From contig CBDCVQ010000011.1 in assembly GCA_965223165.1 (NCBI GenBank), forward strand, positions 124,001 to 188,000: a stretch of DNA of 64,000 nt. Reading direction: 5' to 3'. Both the position numbers and the translations under genes were made by a program. The notes beneath the pieces were generated by a model. The model was not told the DNA's origin. It saw only the letters and a list, made by a program, of their open reading frames with translations, and ran no database searches. Shown in pieces: positions 1 through 8,150 of the stretch. This DNA is from JABDMH01 sp965223165 (GTDB taxonomy: Bacteria > Bacteroidota > Bacteroidia > Chitinophagales > Saprospiraceae). The number at the start of each line of letters is the position of its first letter. The stretch's first letter is position 1.

Positions 1-1146
1 CACCTGCAGGTCCTCGACTGGTATCTGATCCTGCAGCTTTGACACAACATAGTCTCTCCCCGCTTTGGTCCATTGCCCCACCCGTTTCTTCACCTTGCCG
101 ACCATCAGATATGCCACCAACGCCAGCGCGGCCAATGTGAGACCGACACCGGTGAGCACATGATTGCCATACATCACCAAGAGCGGAAGCAGTAAAGCCA
201 GCGCGGCCACGATGACCAATGTCCTTCGGAGCGATTTGTACATGCCGTCCACCTTGGCGATCACGCTGCGATAGGTCCAGTGGTGCCACGATCTCCCCTG
301 ACCGTCATGCTCCGGTTGCAGAAACTTAAACGGTGTCATGTAGGGCGACGTGACATCAGACACGATGATCAAATCATAGGGGTCCGTACGGACTCGCTTT
401 TCGGCCAGCAAGATGCTGTCGATGCCCTGATTGTCATAGATGCCCCCATCCATCAGTCCCGTGGAACCGCTGCCATCGCGGATCTTCTCGATACCGGGAG
501 AATGCGGATGCAGGAAGTCGCCCGGCCACTCAATGGGTTCGAAGCCGCCCGTAAAACAGGAGGAGGCGGCGATCATATCCGCTAATTTTACCTCCCAGAT
601 GGTGGGCCGCCGGACAGGAAAATAGTTGTTACCAAAGTGCCCGCCATTTTGAAAACGAAAGATGATCCCATTGGAAAACTCTGTCGCGTTGAACATAACG
701 TCATCGAGGTGTGAGGCGGACATGTCCTTGAATACCTCAAAGGTGGCTCCCTCCGTATATTTCTCGTCGTAAATCTCGGCAAAGGCATTGATCAGGTTCT
801 TGCGCTTTCCCTCATTGCGCCATTTGGAGGGATCGTTCAGTTTCTCCAGCCCTTCACGAATCAAGTCAAAGCTGCGCAGTCGGTGCATGATGAAACGGTA
901 GATCTCTTCAAAGGACTCCCCCTTTTGCTTGCGCTGAGCGTAGATCACGCCGCTGATAGTGCCCCCCGAGACGGTGGAAATGGCTTTCACATTGTGCAAG
1001 AGGGGCTCACCGCCATAACGTACCCGGTGCAGATATGCCATCGCTCCCAGGTGAAATGCCGCCGCCCGATACCCTCCTCCGGAGCAGGTCAGTGCAATAC
1101 GTTTTAGGGGATGTATAGGTACTTGTGGGGTCATTCTCTCAGCCAT
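1..1146 (-). CDS. Patatin-like phospholipase, membrane-anchored (3' end cut by window)
   Basis: Predicted serine lipid acyl hydrolase of the patatin fold. From the ATG at 1146 the frame is open to base 1, giving 382 visible residues. The oxyanion-hole motif GGGYR is at about residues 23-27. The nucleophile elbow STVSGG puts the catalytic Ser at about 60, and the catalytic Asp lies in MDGG at about 233. Two hydrophobic segments follow at about residues 307-350, which suggests a membrane-tethered enzyme with its catalytic domain at the N-terminus. A second in-frame ATG at 1134 is possible. The gene continues beyond the left edge, so length and C-terminus are unknown. The substrate (phospholipid or other acyl ester) cannot be read from the sequence. 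Confidence 0.85.
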   Translation of the reverse strand, partial: MAERMTPQVPIHPLKRIALTCSGGGYRAAAFHLGAMAYLHRVRYGGEPLLHNVKAISTVSGGTISGVIYAQRKQKGESFEEIYRFIMHRLRSFDLIREGLEKLNDPSKWRNEGKRKNLINAFAEIYDEKYTEGATFEVFKDMSASHLDDVMFNATEFSNGIIFRFQNGGHFGNNYFPVRRPTIWEVKLADMIAASSCFTGGFEPIEWPGDFLHPHSPGIEKIRDGSGSTGLMDGGIYDNQGIDSILLAEKRVRTDPYDLIIVSDVTSPYMTPFKFLQPEHDGQGRSWHHWTYRSVIAKVDGMYKSLRRTLVIVAALALLLPLLVMYGNHVLTGVGLTLAALALVAYLMVGKVKKRVGQWTKAGRDYVVSKLQDQIPVEDLQV

Positions 1147-1473
1147 TTAAACAGTGACGTACCTTGCTAGCGACGCTCAAAAAGGAAGCCCCAGCTGTTG
1201 CGCTCTAGTGCAGGTGACATGGTGATAAGATAAGGATTATTCGCAAATCTGGGAGTGGGATGTTATAGTGCTGCGCATGACAGGAAAGGAGGTTTAGTCG
1301 CGGAGTTGTCGAATGGTTGAGGCTGATGTGACGCATCCTTCGACGATCGAATGGTGATGTGCAGTGGGGTCGAAGGCGGACGATCGACGGCCGATGGGGC
1401 GGGCAAGGATGGCCGATCCCATCTAGGACCTGATGCCTTAATAGCATTATACAATGCAGCTCCGTGAAAATTT

Positions 1474-1508
1474 GGCCTGGTCAAAGGGGACAACTCCCCA
1501 ACCAGGCC
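1474..1508. other. Two-tier hairpin in gap
   Basis: The outer arms GGCCTGGT (1474-1481) and ACCAGGCC (1501-1508) are perfectly complementary. An inner stem GGGG (1486-1489)/CCCC (1496-1499) sits inside them. No T-tract follows, so it is not a typical intrinsic terminator. Confidence 0.5.
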
Positions 1509-1529
1509 ATTCACCGAATATTGCCCAAC

Positions 1530-1549
1530 GCTCTGATACCTGCCAGAGC
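1530..1549. other. Short hairpin GCTCTG/CAGAGC
   Basis: A perfect 6-bp stem (1530-1535 and 1544-1549) with an 8-nt loop, 21 bases after the preceding hairpin. About 35 bases further on, the arms ATACCTG and CAGGGTAT can form a third stem. The series is what suggests RNA structure; one short stem alone would mean little. Confidence 0.35.
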
Positions 1550-1688
1550 ACCAATTCGCTCACACCGGTGCGATTCTGTCAATACCTGGCATGGTGGTCA
1601 GGGTATGGGTTCCCCCCTCTGAAGAGGCGTTGGAACGATCCCCGCAGATGGGGGGATGATGTGCCACCCCGATGCGCTGCTGGTGGAA

Positions 1689-1831
1689 TGTAGCACGGCG
1701 AGCGGAACACCTGGATCGCATGCTTTCGCACCAACGCTAGATCGCCGGAAGCCTTCCGTCCTGCAGCAATGCTGGATCTGCGGTTCTGTCTCTCGATCTG
1801 GCACTAAATAATAGCGATCCATGCATCCTTT
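1689..1831 (-). repeat. Dispersed intergenic repeat, copy 1
   Basis: Read on the minus strand, this stretch aligns along its whole length with 17097-17240 on the plus strand. Shared blocks include GATCGCTATTATTT followed by GTGCCA, then CCGCA, ATCCAGCA, AAGGCTTC and GTTCCGCT, in the same order and at nearly the same spacing. Both copies lie in gene-free DNA. The open frames they contain show no coding logic. I do not recognise the family. Confidence 0.7.
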
Positions 1832-1906
1832 TTCATGGTACCGTGCACTAGTACTAGTAGAGTTTTTGGAATGAGATATCTTGCGCACCCACAAACAGCA
1901 GATGCA

Positions 1907-2224
1907 ATGAATCGACCGAGATACATACATATGGTTTACTTCTGGCTACACGATGGGGTGACTGCGGAAGAAAAGGAGGCCTTCTTTGCGGGTGTCGATG
2001 CCCTCACCCAATGCAAAACCGTCAGTAATGCTTTCATCGGTCCCCCGGCCATGACTCCCAGAGAGGTGGTGGACAACACGTATGACTACGCGTTGCTGGT
2101 GTTCTTTGCAGACAAGGCAGCCCACGATGCCTATCAGGAAGATCCGGATCATTTCGTCTTCATTGACAAGTTCAAGCATCTGTGGAAGCGGGTCCAGGTC
2201 TACGACCATCTGCCCATCTCGTGA
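1907..2224 (+). CDS. Dabb family (stress-responsive alpha/beta barrel) protein
   Basis: A 105-residue protein with the hallmarks of the Dabb fold: an N-terminal HMVYFWLHDG strand with the conserved His, a central NTYDYALLVFF strand and a C-terminal DPDHFVFI segment ending near the terminus. Dabb proteins are dimeric ferredoxin-like barrels; some act as stress proteins or cyclases, many have no known role. The ATG at 1907 was chosen because it places the His-strand at the usual distance from the N-terminus. An in-frame ATG at 1835 would add 24 residues without family support. The gene is monocistronic and ends in a shared terminator at 2280-2303. Confidence 0.8.
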   Translation: MNRPRYIHMVYFWLHDGVTAEEKEAFFAGVDALTQCKTVSNAFIGPPAMTPREVVDNTYDYALLVFFADKAAHDAYQEDPDHFVFIDKFKHLWKRVQVYDHLPIS

Positions 2225-2279
2225 GGTTGACGGAGCGATTAGGGTAAGACCTGCATGTATGCACCCGTATATATAAGAA

Positions 2280-2303
2280 AAGCCCGAAAGTGACTTCGGG
2301 CTT
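2280..2303. terminator. Bidirectional intrinsic terminator
   Basis: A perfect 9-bp stem (AAGCCCGAA at 2280-2288, TTCGGGCTT at 2295-2303) with a 6-nt loop lies between two convergent genes. It is flanked by A-rich DNA on the left and modestly T-containing DNA on the right. Its position and symmetry fit a terminator serving both the Dabb gene and the SCO operon. Confidence 0.75.
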
Positions 2304-2344
2304 CCGGATACCAACCAATGTGTCAATGTCGTCAATTCATTTGT

Positions 2345-2989
2345 TCACATCACTCGGATTTCCTTCGACAAGATATGAACATCCTCGATCAGCCGTTTGA
2401 CCTCCACCGGCAAGGTACCATTGTAAATGCCGCGTATATGTCCTCGCCCATCGATTAAGATCAGGTTTTCGGTGTGCAGAAAACTATCCGGGTCCAGCGA
2501 CATCCCCTCCTGCATCTCGGCAAAATACGACTGGCGGGCTAACTGATAGATCTCCGATTTTTCTCCCGTAAGCAGATGCCATTTTTCCGCAATCACATCA
2601 TGGGCCTCGGCATATCGCTGCAGTTGCTCCACCGTGTCTATCCATGGCGCGACGGTGTGAGACAAAAGGACGACAAGATCATCCTCCGCAAATGCGTCCT
2701 GTACACGCTGCATGCTACGGGTAAGCCGCGGACAGATCCCCGGGCAAATCGTGAAAAAGAAATTAGCGACCGATATTTTTCCAGTCACATCATGGTTGGT
2801 GATCTCGTTGCCAGCCTGATTCAGAAATGAAAATGTGTCAATACGATGTATCGAATCTGGCACCGTTTCATCAAACCAATAGGGAGTAAATGAAGCCTCC
2901 GTGTAGTAGGGCAAATATTCAGCGACTTCCTGAGGCACATCCTTCCACCAAATGGTGATCAATGTGATAATTAATGTTGCATAAAACAT
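2345..2989 (-). CDS. SCO1/SenC family copper-binding thioredoxin-fold protein
   Basis: A 214-residue protein with a short N-terminal hydrophobic anchor (about residues 3-15) and a periplasmic thioredoxin-like domain. The metal motif CPGIC places Cys82 and Cys86, and the third ligand His172 sits in FLHTEN. This is the complete SCO Cu-binding set. SCO proteins deliver copper to, or reduce, the CuA site of cytochrome c oxidase. An in-frame stop lies two codons upstream, so the ATG at 2989 is firm. It is the last gene of a minus-strand group with the YwqK-like and YHYH genes, after a 92-bp spacer. Confidence 0.88.
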   Translation of the reverse strand: MFYATLIITLITIWWKDVPQEVAEYLPYYTEASFTPYWFDETVPDSIHRIDTFSFLNQAGNEITNHDVTGKISVANFFFTICPGICPRLTRSMQRVQDAFAEDDLVVLLSHTVAPWIDTVEQLQRYAEAHDVIAEKWHLLTGEKSEIYQLARQSYFAEMQEGMSLDPDSFLHTENLILIDGRGHIRGIYNGTLPVEVKRLIEDVHILSKEIRVM

Positions 2990-3081
2990 AAATTAATTGT
3001 CTAACTAAGTGAGTGTATATTCCGCAATGATAATTAACGAATGCGCTACGGCCAGGGGCTGAATCTCCGTCCAACTGTTGG

Positions 3082-3663
3082 CTAGGACCTCGCCGTCACC
3101 GTGTCGGCGGTAACGGTCCTACACATTTTTCGACCGATCAGACCATAGCGACGTCCCTCTTTCACCACGTAGTTGGCTTGCAATGATCCATCCGATCGGA
3201 ATAATTGCTGCGTACCCTGCTCCTGCCCCTTCGCGTAATTAAATATCTTATACGGCTTGCCTTCCGGGGTCCATTCTCGGACCGCTCCATGATAGGCTCC
3301 GTCCTCGAATTCGTATATAAATTTCATGCGGCCATTTGGCCACCAGCCATAGTGCGTACCGATCTTTTTGCCATCCAGATGGGGGCGTCTTGATGCCAGT
3401 TGGCCGTCGGCATAGAAGGTATACTGAATTTCGTGCAGCCTGCCATCACGATAATACTCCCTTGCCGAGAGGCACCCATTCGAATGGTAAGACAGCAACT
3501 CGCCCTGGACCGGTCTGTCTGCCGACCACAACTGCCCTCCTTTTCGCACTAATCTCTGATCGGCTCGCTCTGAAGGGGACGGAGGACTTGGCTCCTGCAC
3601 TGTCTTTAACAATAGGATGCACAAGGTGATGCCCAGCATGGACTGCAGTGATGGACTTCTCAT
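3082..3663 (-). CDS. Exported YwqK-type (MORN-like) repeat protein
   Basis: About 193 residues. After a hydrophobic N-terminal signal (SMLGITLCILLLK) come repeated two-strand units with motifs such as YYRDGRL, YADGQL, WWPNGRMK and WTPEGKPYK. These are the glycine/aromatic repeats of the YwqK/MORN_2 family. Many databases call this family a toxin-antitoxin YwqK antitoxin, but nothing here suggests a toxin partner. The ATG at 3663 lies seven bases after the upstream stop and has AGGACG before it. A longer in-frame start at 3714 would overlap that gene. It sits between the YHYH and SCO genes, so a role in envelope or copper physiology is plausible but unproven. Confidence 0.75.
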   Translation of the reverse strand: MRSPSLQSMLGITLCILLLKTVQEPSPPSPSERADQRLVRKGGQLWSADRPVQGELLSYHSNGCLSAREYYRDGRLHEIQYTFYADGQLASRRPHLDGKKIGTHYGWWPNGRMKFIYEFEDGAYHGAVREWTPEGKPYKIFNYAKGQEQGTQQLFRSDGSLQANYVVKEGRRYGLIGRKMCRTVTADTVTARS

Positions 3664-3670
3664 CGTCCTG

Positions 3671-4444
3671 CTAGTTGCTGGTGGTACCAGGAGTACCGTA
3701 GTACCCATTGCCATTAATGTACGGGTCCTGGTCCGTCACATGGTAGTGATATATTCCCTCCGGAAAATCTGCCGTCGGCCCAAAGTGACCATGAAACTCA
3801 TCCAGGTCGGCATTGGAAACTCTTTTACCATCCTCTACCGGTCCGTACACGGGAAATCCATCGAGGAGAAATCCGATCAACGCGTCCGATCCATTTTGAT
3901 CAGTGAGATGCAGAGGCTCGACGTGATAATGATATACACCGGTCTGCTGTGGATGTCCCATGTACTGATCAAATGAATTTATCTCATTGGTCAAGGGCCG
4001 ATTATTGGGCCCGGCATACTGATTGAAAATAGCCACACCATTGGTCGCCATGCCGATAGCACCGAGCGCCGTGGCGCGGTGGTTACTTGCTTCTGCTGGA
4101 TGGAGCGGAATACGGATGGTAAATGACTGCGCCGAAATTCGATTGGGGTTCAAGTGAAAATTATTGTTGTCGCCATTGTAGGCCTCATAAAGTGCATCGG
4201 TGGTCGAGAAATAGGGACTGGGATGATCGGGCACACCGTCGGACTTAAGCACGACGTAATCCCCATCCACATAAATTTCCACATCGTCAGCAAAGTGCGA
4301 AAAATAGGCGGGCACATCTGCAGACAATACGACGGGAGAGTCATTTTCTGCAGTCCGGATATCTGCATCGTCCTGGGCACAGGAGATCGGAATGGCCAAA
4401 CTCAATGCCGTAATAGATAAAAAATTAAGAATCCTGCTTTGCAT
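3671..4444 (-). CDS. YHYH domain protein, exported
   Basis: A 257-residue secreted protein carrying two exact YHYH motifs (about residues 171-174 and 232-235) inside a conserved VYGP/LDGFP-containing domain. The signal peptide ends near SCAQDD at Cys22. This could be a lipobox, although the preceding Pro is atypical. The YHYH family has no established biochemical function; its dense His motifs suggest metal binding. It is the first gene of the YHYH, YwqK-like, SCO1 operon, with a candidate direct-repeat regulatory site about 115 bp upstream. Confidence 0.85.
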   Translation of the reverse strand: MQSRILNFLSITALSLAIPISCAQDDADIRTAENDSPVVLSADVPAYFSHFADDVEIYVDGDYVVLKSDGVPDHPSPYFSTTDALYEAYNGDNNNFHLNPNRISAQSFTIRIPLHPAEASNHRATALGAIGMATNGVAIFNQYAGPNNRPLTNEINSFDQYMGHPQQTGVYHYHVEPLHLTDQNGSDALIGFLLDGFPVYGPVEDGKRVSNADLDEFHGHFGPTADFPEGIYHYHVTDQDPYINGNGYYGTPGTTSN

Positions 4445-4557
4445 GAGGCTTTGTTTTATTGCTTAGAAAATATTTTCGCCGAGCCCATCTATCAACTTGT
4501 TAGCTCCGCTCATCGATCAATTAGATGCCTCACGCAGCATTACCTTGCGGCAAAAGT

Positions 4558-4573
4558 TGTTAAAAAATGTTAA
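4558..4573 (-). promoter_or_regulatory. Direct repeat TTAACA-N4-TTAACA upstream of YHYH operon
   Basis: Two identical 6-mers (TTAACA on the minus strand, at 4568-4573 and 4558-4563) are spaced one helical turn apart in the 289-bp gap upstream of the YHYH gene. Dimeric regulators commonly bind repeats phased this way. The position 115-130 bp upstream of the start fits a regulatory site, but A/T-rich coincidence is possible. Confidence 0.35.
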
Positions 4574-4733
4574 GGTTACTTGATACGTGGAAATATGACC
4601 ATCGAACAACTACGCGGGTCGCACCATGTCCGCCGCTAGGGAAACGCCCGCACAAATGGCCGCAAAGAAGGGCAGTACGGAGAGGGCTATCGAAAGCAAC
4701 TGGTGACCCCAAACAAATGCGGTAGCGGTCAGG

Positions 4734-5189
4734 CTATCTGCGTGGAGGGGGTGGTCCGTCTCGATGTCGCAGCACAATATCGCGAAATACCTCGGCGAGT
4801 TTTTCTCGCTGGCCGGGCTCACAAATCTCGTGGAGGTCCAAGTAGTGATCCATCAATCGTTGATTCAATTCGATGTGGATGGGTCCGGTCGAGCTGGCGA
4901 ACATGCTGGCCTTGATTCGATCCGGTGGGTCGGAGGCCAGCACTTCCATCATTCGTTGGCGGGTCAGGTCCAATCGGTCCCGCAGAGGCTTGGTACTGGT
5001 CTTGAAGTAGTCGGTAGCTTGCTTGACTTGCTCCGCCTGCTCCTTGCTCATGTCCAGCAGTCTGGGTATCGCAGCATTGCCCATTCGCTGCGGCTTGGAT
5101 CCCCGCTGGCTTTGCCACAAAAGTGCTGCCATCGCCAAGTTGAGCAGCACCAAAATTCCAATGAGTATATCACGTCTGTCTTTTAGCAT
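4734..5189 (-). CDS. Periplasmic Spy/CpxP-like (CnrX-type) sensor protein
   Basis: A 151-residue protein with one N-terminal membrane segment (about residues 9-25) and a helical periplasmic domain rich in Arg, Gln and Leu, with the LTRQRMMEVL helix typical of the Spy/CpxP/CnrX group. Such proteins sense metals or misfolded proteins in the periplasm and modulate stress signalling. It follows a small membrane protein and an ECF sigma factor on the same strand, an order resembling the cnrYXH-type modules. The tail ends in a proline/arginine stretch. Metal specificity cannot be read; the nearby SCO/YHYH operon makes copper a reasonable guess. Confidence 0.72.
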   Translation of the reverse strand: MLKDRRDILIGILVLLNLAMAALLWQSQRGSKPQRMGNAAIPRLLDMSKEQAEQVKQATDYFKTSTKPLRDRLDLTRQRMMEVLASDPPDRIKASMFASSTGPIHIELNQRLMDHYLDLHEICEPGQREKLAEVFRDIVLRHRDGPPPPRR

Positions 5190-5231
5190 TATTATTCCTT
5201 TGATGATGATACGACCGGCCCTAGTCGTTCC

Positions 5232-5522
5232 CTATTCGTATATCGCTTCCTCATGTACCAAGTAGTCGGAGCGCAAGGCCTCGATCGTGGCATCGTAACC
5301 CGTGGCCTGTGCCACAAATATCCATGTGTTGAGGACCAATAGTAATGCGGTGGCCACCAACTGCCAGCTGATGTAAAACCCGGTACGCTTTATTGGGTGC
5401 TTCTCCCCTTGCAATCGTTCTTTGATCTTGGTCAGCAGAAAAGGATTGCTGGGTACGGTTTCAATCTCGCTGAGCACATCCAACGTTTGATCTACTTCTT
5501 TTTGCGTCCTTGTTTTTGTCAT
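5232..5522 (-). CDS. Small single-pass membrane protein, probable anti-sigma factor
   Basis: A 96-residue protein with a charged cytoplasmic N-terminus, one transmembrane helix (about residues 50-70, WQLVATALLLVLNTWIFVAQ) and a short exterior tail. It sits between the sigma gene and the CpxP-like gene, with gaps of about 47 and 42 bp. Size, topology and position fit a membrane anti-sigma factor that would hold the ECF sigma at the membrane. I see no zinc-binding HxxxCxxC motif, so the assignment rests on context alone. Confidence 0.6.
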   Translation of the reverse strand: MTKTRTQKEVDQTLDVLSEIETVPSNPFLLTKIKERLQGEKHPIKRTGFYISWQLVATALLLVLNTWIFVAQATGYDATIEALRSDYLVHEEAIYE

Positions 5523-5569
5523 ATCCTGCAGATTAGATGCCGACGCAACGACATTCCTTGCGCTCGTGC

Positions 5570-6157
5570 CTAAATTATTTTCTTTTCATAGAAGTCTCTC
5601 AATTCGTCTTCCAGCTTCCGCTTGGCCCGGTGTACCAGGGATTCGACGGAGGAAACGGACAGATTCATGATTTCTGCCACTTCCCTGTGGCTGAGGCCGT
5701 CTACTTTGTGCAGGGTAAAGGCGGTGCGCTGCTTGTCCGACAGACCATGAATCTTGGCGTAGAGCACGTCGGCCCTTTCCTTATTCTCCAGTGCAATGCC
5801 CGGGTGGTCCAATGGGCTAGGCATCTCCTGTCCCCACTCCGACCGCAACAGCGCCCTAAAGAACCCTGCTCTCTTCTTGCGCCTTCGATAACGGATCAAG
5901 GCTAAGCACTCATTCACGGTGATGCGATACAGCCACGTCTTGATGCTGGATTCGCCCTGAAATGTAGAGATCTTGCGAAAGGCCCGGACAAACACTTCTT
6001 GGCATAGATCTTCCGCATCGTGCTGATTGGGTACAAAACCTAGACAGGTATTGTAGACCATGTCCTGATGCTTGCGCACTAGGGCTGCAAAGTCCCGTTC
6101 CGAACCAGCTCGGAGTCCTTCGATACTATACTCCTCGGTCAATTGACTGCCACTCAT
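5570..6157 (-). CDS. ECF-type RNA polymerase sigma factor
   Basis: A sigma-70 family factor of the extracytoplasmic group, about 195 residues from the preferred ATG at 6157. Region 2 (LVRKHQDMVYNTCLGF through DAEDLCQEVFVRAFR, then the TWLYRITVNECL helix) and region 4 (LSDKQRTAFTLHKVDGLSHR with the helix-turn-helix SVSSVESLVHRAKRKL) are both complete. An upstream in-frame ATG at 6247 would add 30 atypical residues and overlap the methyltransferase gene. It heads a three-gene operon with the small membrane protein and the CpxP-like protein, so it probably responds to periplasmic metal or folding stress. Confidence 0.88.
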   Translation of the reverse strand: MSGSQLTEEYSIEGLRAGSERDFAALVRKHQDMVYNTCLGFVPNQHDAEDLCQEVFVRAFRKISTFQGESSIKTWLYRITVNECLALIRYRRRKKRAGFFRALLRSEWGQEMPSPLDHPGIALENKERADVLYAKIHGLSDKQRTAFTLHKVDGLSHREVAEIMNLSVSSVESLVHRAKRKLEDELRDFYEKKII

Positions 6158-6233
6158 CCGTCCAAACTGCAAGATGGGAAAAAAGACCCAAGCTAATGGC
6201 TGCGATAATCGTGGCATCCTGCCAGCCTGCATA

Positions 6234-7358
6234 TTAGTAGAGCTCAAACTTCACCAGCCGACATTCCAGCGGTCCATTAAACAGCGTCGTCTTGCTGGCG
6301 GGCCTGAGACCTACGCGCTTAATGGCCTGCAGATGGGACGAAATGATCCAAGCCTCCCAGCCCGTACAGTGGCGCTTAAGCTGATCACCGATACTGGCAT
6401 AGTAGTCCACCGCATCCGACAATGCCATGCGTTCGTCGTAAGGAGGATTAAACAATAGAACACCAGGGGGCCCCTTCGGTCGCCATTCGAAGAAATCCTT
6501 ACGCTTCCAGGTGATCCCATCCAGGCCAGCGTGACCAGCATTGGCTCGAGCCTTGCGCAACACAGTCCGGTCGATATCCATTCCTACTATTTCACTACCG
6601 CTGGGATAGGCTGCGGAAGGCACTTTACTTTTCTCCCGTTTCCAGATGCCCGCGTCAAATGATCGGTAGTGCAGCAGCGAAAAGTCTTCGCGCACGAAAG
6701 TAGGAGCTATGGCATCCGCCATCAGGCGCGCCTCAATGGGAATCGTGCCCGATCCTGTCATGGGATCTACCAAGGGCTTCTGACCCCGCCATCCGGTCAA
6801 ATGAATGAGCCCGGCTGCCAAGACTTCGTTGATGGGGGCCAGACCCCGATGCAATCGATATCCCCGCTTAAAGAGCGACGCTCCGGAGGTATCCAGCGAT
6901 ATCGTACACTCCTCTCCTCGGATCAATACGTTGATCTTGACATCGGGAGACTTACTGACGGAAGGTCTCTTGCCGTATTTATCCCTGAACTGGTCAACGA
7001 TGGCGTCCTTACATTTCAGCGTTAGGAAATGGCTATTGCGAAAGAGGGGTGAATAGCAGACCATATCAATCATGAACGTCTTCCGGATCGTAAAGATCTG
7101 GTCCCACTGGATCGATCGAACCAGTTCGTAGAGCTGGGACTCATTCTTGGTCACGCCCGTCCGAATGGGGACGAGCACCGACAGGGCCGTTCGAGCCTGT
7201 AAATTGATCCGGTAGACAAGTGCTTGATTTCCCGCGCAGGTGGTCACTCGGTTTCCCACTTTGACCTCCTCCGCACCCAGCTGCTCCAATTCACCGGCCA
7301 ACACCTGTTCGAGCCCATGAAAAGTTTTACAGACGATTTCCTGCCTGGTTGCTAACAT
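6234..7358 (-). CDS. THUMP-domain class I SAM-dependent RNA methyltransferase (RlmL/YpsC-like)
   Basis: A 374-residue protein with an N-terminal THUMP RNA-binding domain (about residues 1-160) and a Rossmann methyltransferase domain. The SAM motif region is DPMTGSGTIPIEA, and the catalytic motif LFNPPY is the NPPY signature of N2-guanine methyltransferases. Its length matches the single-function Gram-positive/Bacteroidota form of RlmL, which makes m2G in 23S rRNA. It lacks the second RlmK half found in enterobacteria. A perfect -7 box lies 30 bp upstream, at 7388-7395. Confidence 0.88.
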   Translation of the reverse strand: MLATRQEIVCKTFHGLEQVLAGELEQLGAEEVKVGNRVTTCAGNQALVYRINLQARTALSVLVPIRTGVTKNESQLYELVRSIQWDQIFTIRKTFMIDMVCYSPLFRNSHFLTLKCKDAIVDQFRDKYGKRPSVSKSPDVKINVLIRGEECTISLDTSGASLFKRGYRLHRGLAPINEVLAAGLIHLTGWRGQKPLVDPMTGSGTIPIEARLMADAIAPTFVREDFSLLHYRSFDAGIWKREKSKVPSAAYPSGSEIVGMDIDRTVLRKARANAGHAGLDGITWKRKDFFEWRPKGPPGVLLFNPPYDERMALSDAVDYYASIGDQLKRHCTGWEAWIISSHLQAIKRVGLRPASKTTLFNGPLECRLVKFELY

Positions 7359-7387
7359 GAATCTGTGCTAAACGCCATAGTCCCGCT

Positions 7388-7395
7388 CAAATGTA
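7388..7395 (-). promoter_or_regulatory. Candidate -7 box TACATTTG for the methyltransferase gene
   Basis: TACATTTG on the minus strand matches the Bacteroidota consensus TAnnTTTG exactly. It would give a leader of roughly 20-25 nt before the ATG at 7358. I see no clear TTTG at the -33 spacing. Confidence 0.45.
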
Positions 7396-7429
7396 CGATA
7401 GTCCCCCGCTAGCGGCAGGCCACTCCCTG

Positions 7430-8146
7430 CTACACTAGACTAAATAGGTCAGCCGTGCCGATCGGCCTGGCGCTGGTAAAGCCTTCACCAAACTCGACGC
7501 CTACCTGGCGTCCGTAGGTACGGGCTCTCGATTTGATAAACTCCAGAAAATCCTTACCCGAAATGGGTGATTCTACTTCGGTGGAATTTGGATCAAAAAA
7601 TTGAGAACGGAAGGCAAGTATGCTTGCCATCTTCTGATCCATGTAGCCCGTGATGTCCACGACCAGATCAGACGAGAGCAGGCGATCTTGGATATAATTG
7701 TACAGGGCTTTGGGCCGCCAGTGTTCTTGCGGCACTCCCCGAAACGTGGTTTCGATCTTCAACAGTCCTGCCAAGAAACAGGCCTCATACACGAGCTTGG
7801 CCGCATTGCCATGGTCGGGATGCCGGTCATCAATCGCATTTGCCAGCACGATCTCTGGACGGAAATAACGGATGGCCTCAATAATCTTGATCTTGGACTC
7901 CTTATCGTTTGTAAAAAATCCATCGGCCAGTCCCAAATTGATTCTTTCCTTGGCGCCAATGATCTCCGCAGCGGCCGCCGCCTCCTCCAATCGGATCTCC
8001 GCGCTGCCCCGGGTGCCCAACTCACCCTGTGTCAGATCCAGCAAACCCACGGAGCGTCCCATGGCAATGTGCTTGATCAAGGTCCCGGAGCAACTCAACT
8101 CGATGTCATCGGGATGAACGCCGATGGCTAGCAAATCCACCTTCAT
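7430..8146 (-). CDS. bshB1: PIG-L family deacetylase, bacillithiol biosynthesis BshB1
   Basis: About 238 residues. The N-terminal zinc motif HPDD (in IGVHPDDIELSCSG) and the later RHPDH motif are the metal ligands of the PIG-L/LmbE family. The TQGELGTRGS loop and the C-terminal RARTYGRQVGVEFGEGF are characteristic of BshB1. This enzyme deacetylates GlcNAc-malate to GlcN-malate on the way to bacillithiol. The ATG at 8146, four bases after the FabH stop, gives the family-standard start MKVDLLAIG; a longer frame from 8194 would overlap fabH. The pathway partners BshA and BshC are not in the window. Confidence 0.87.
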   Translation of the reverse strand: MKVDLLAIGVHPDDIELSCSGTLIKHIAMGRSVGLLDLTQGELGTRGSAEIRLEEAAAAAEIIGAKERINLGLADGFFTNDKESKIKIIEAIRYFRPEIVLANAIDDRHPDHGNAAKLVYEACFLAGLLKIETTFRGVPQEHWRPKALYNYIQDRLLSSDLVVDITGYMDQKMASILAFRSQFFDPNSTEVESPISGKDFLEFIKSRARTYGRQVGVEFGEGFTSARPIGTADLFSLV

Positions 8147-8150
8147 CGAT

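Larger units (their letters stand above)
1147..1688. other. Noncoding gap with several hairpins
   Basis: No convincing gene in this stretch: the short open frames have no recognisable protein features and run antisense to one another. It holds several inverted repeats, described in separate entries, followed by the dispersed repeat copy at 1689-1831. The stretch may be a structured noncoding RNA or the decayed edge of a repeat element. Confidence 0.45.

Noticed and set aside
3082..3663. Antitoxin of a toxin-antitoxin pair
   Set aside because: The family label YwqK antitoxin is common, but no toxin-like partner is adjacent and the protein is exported.
4610..4822. Small minus-strand open frame before the CpxP-like gene
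   Set aside because: It overlaps the CpxP-like gene out of frame; hydrophobic stretch appears fortuitous.
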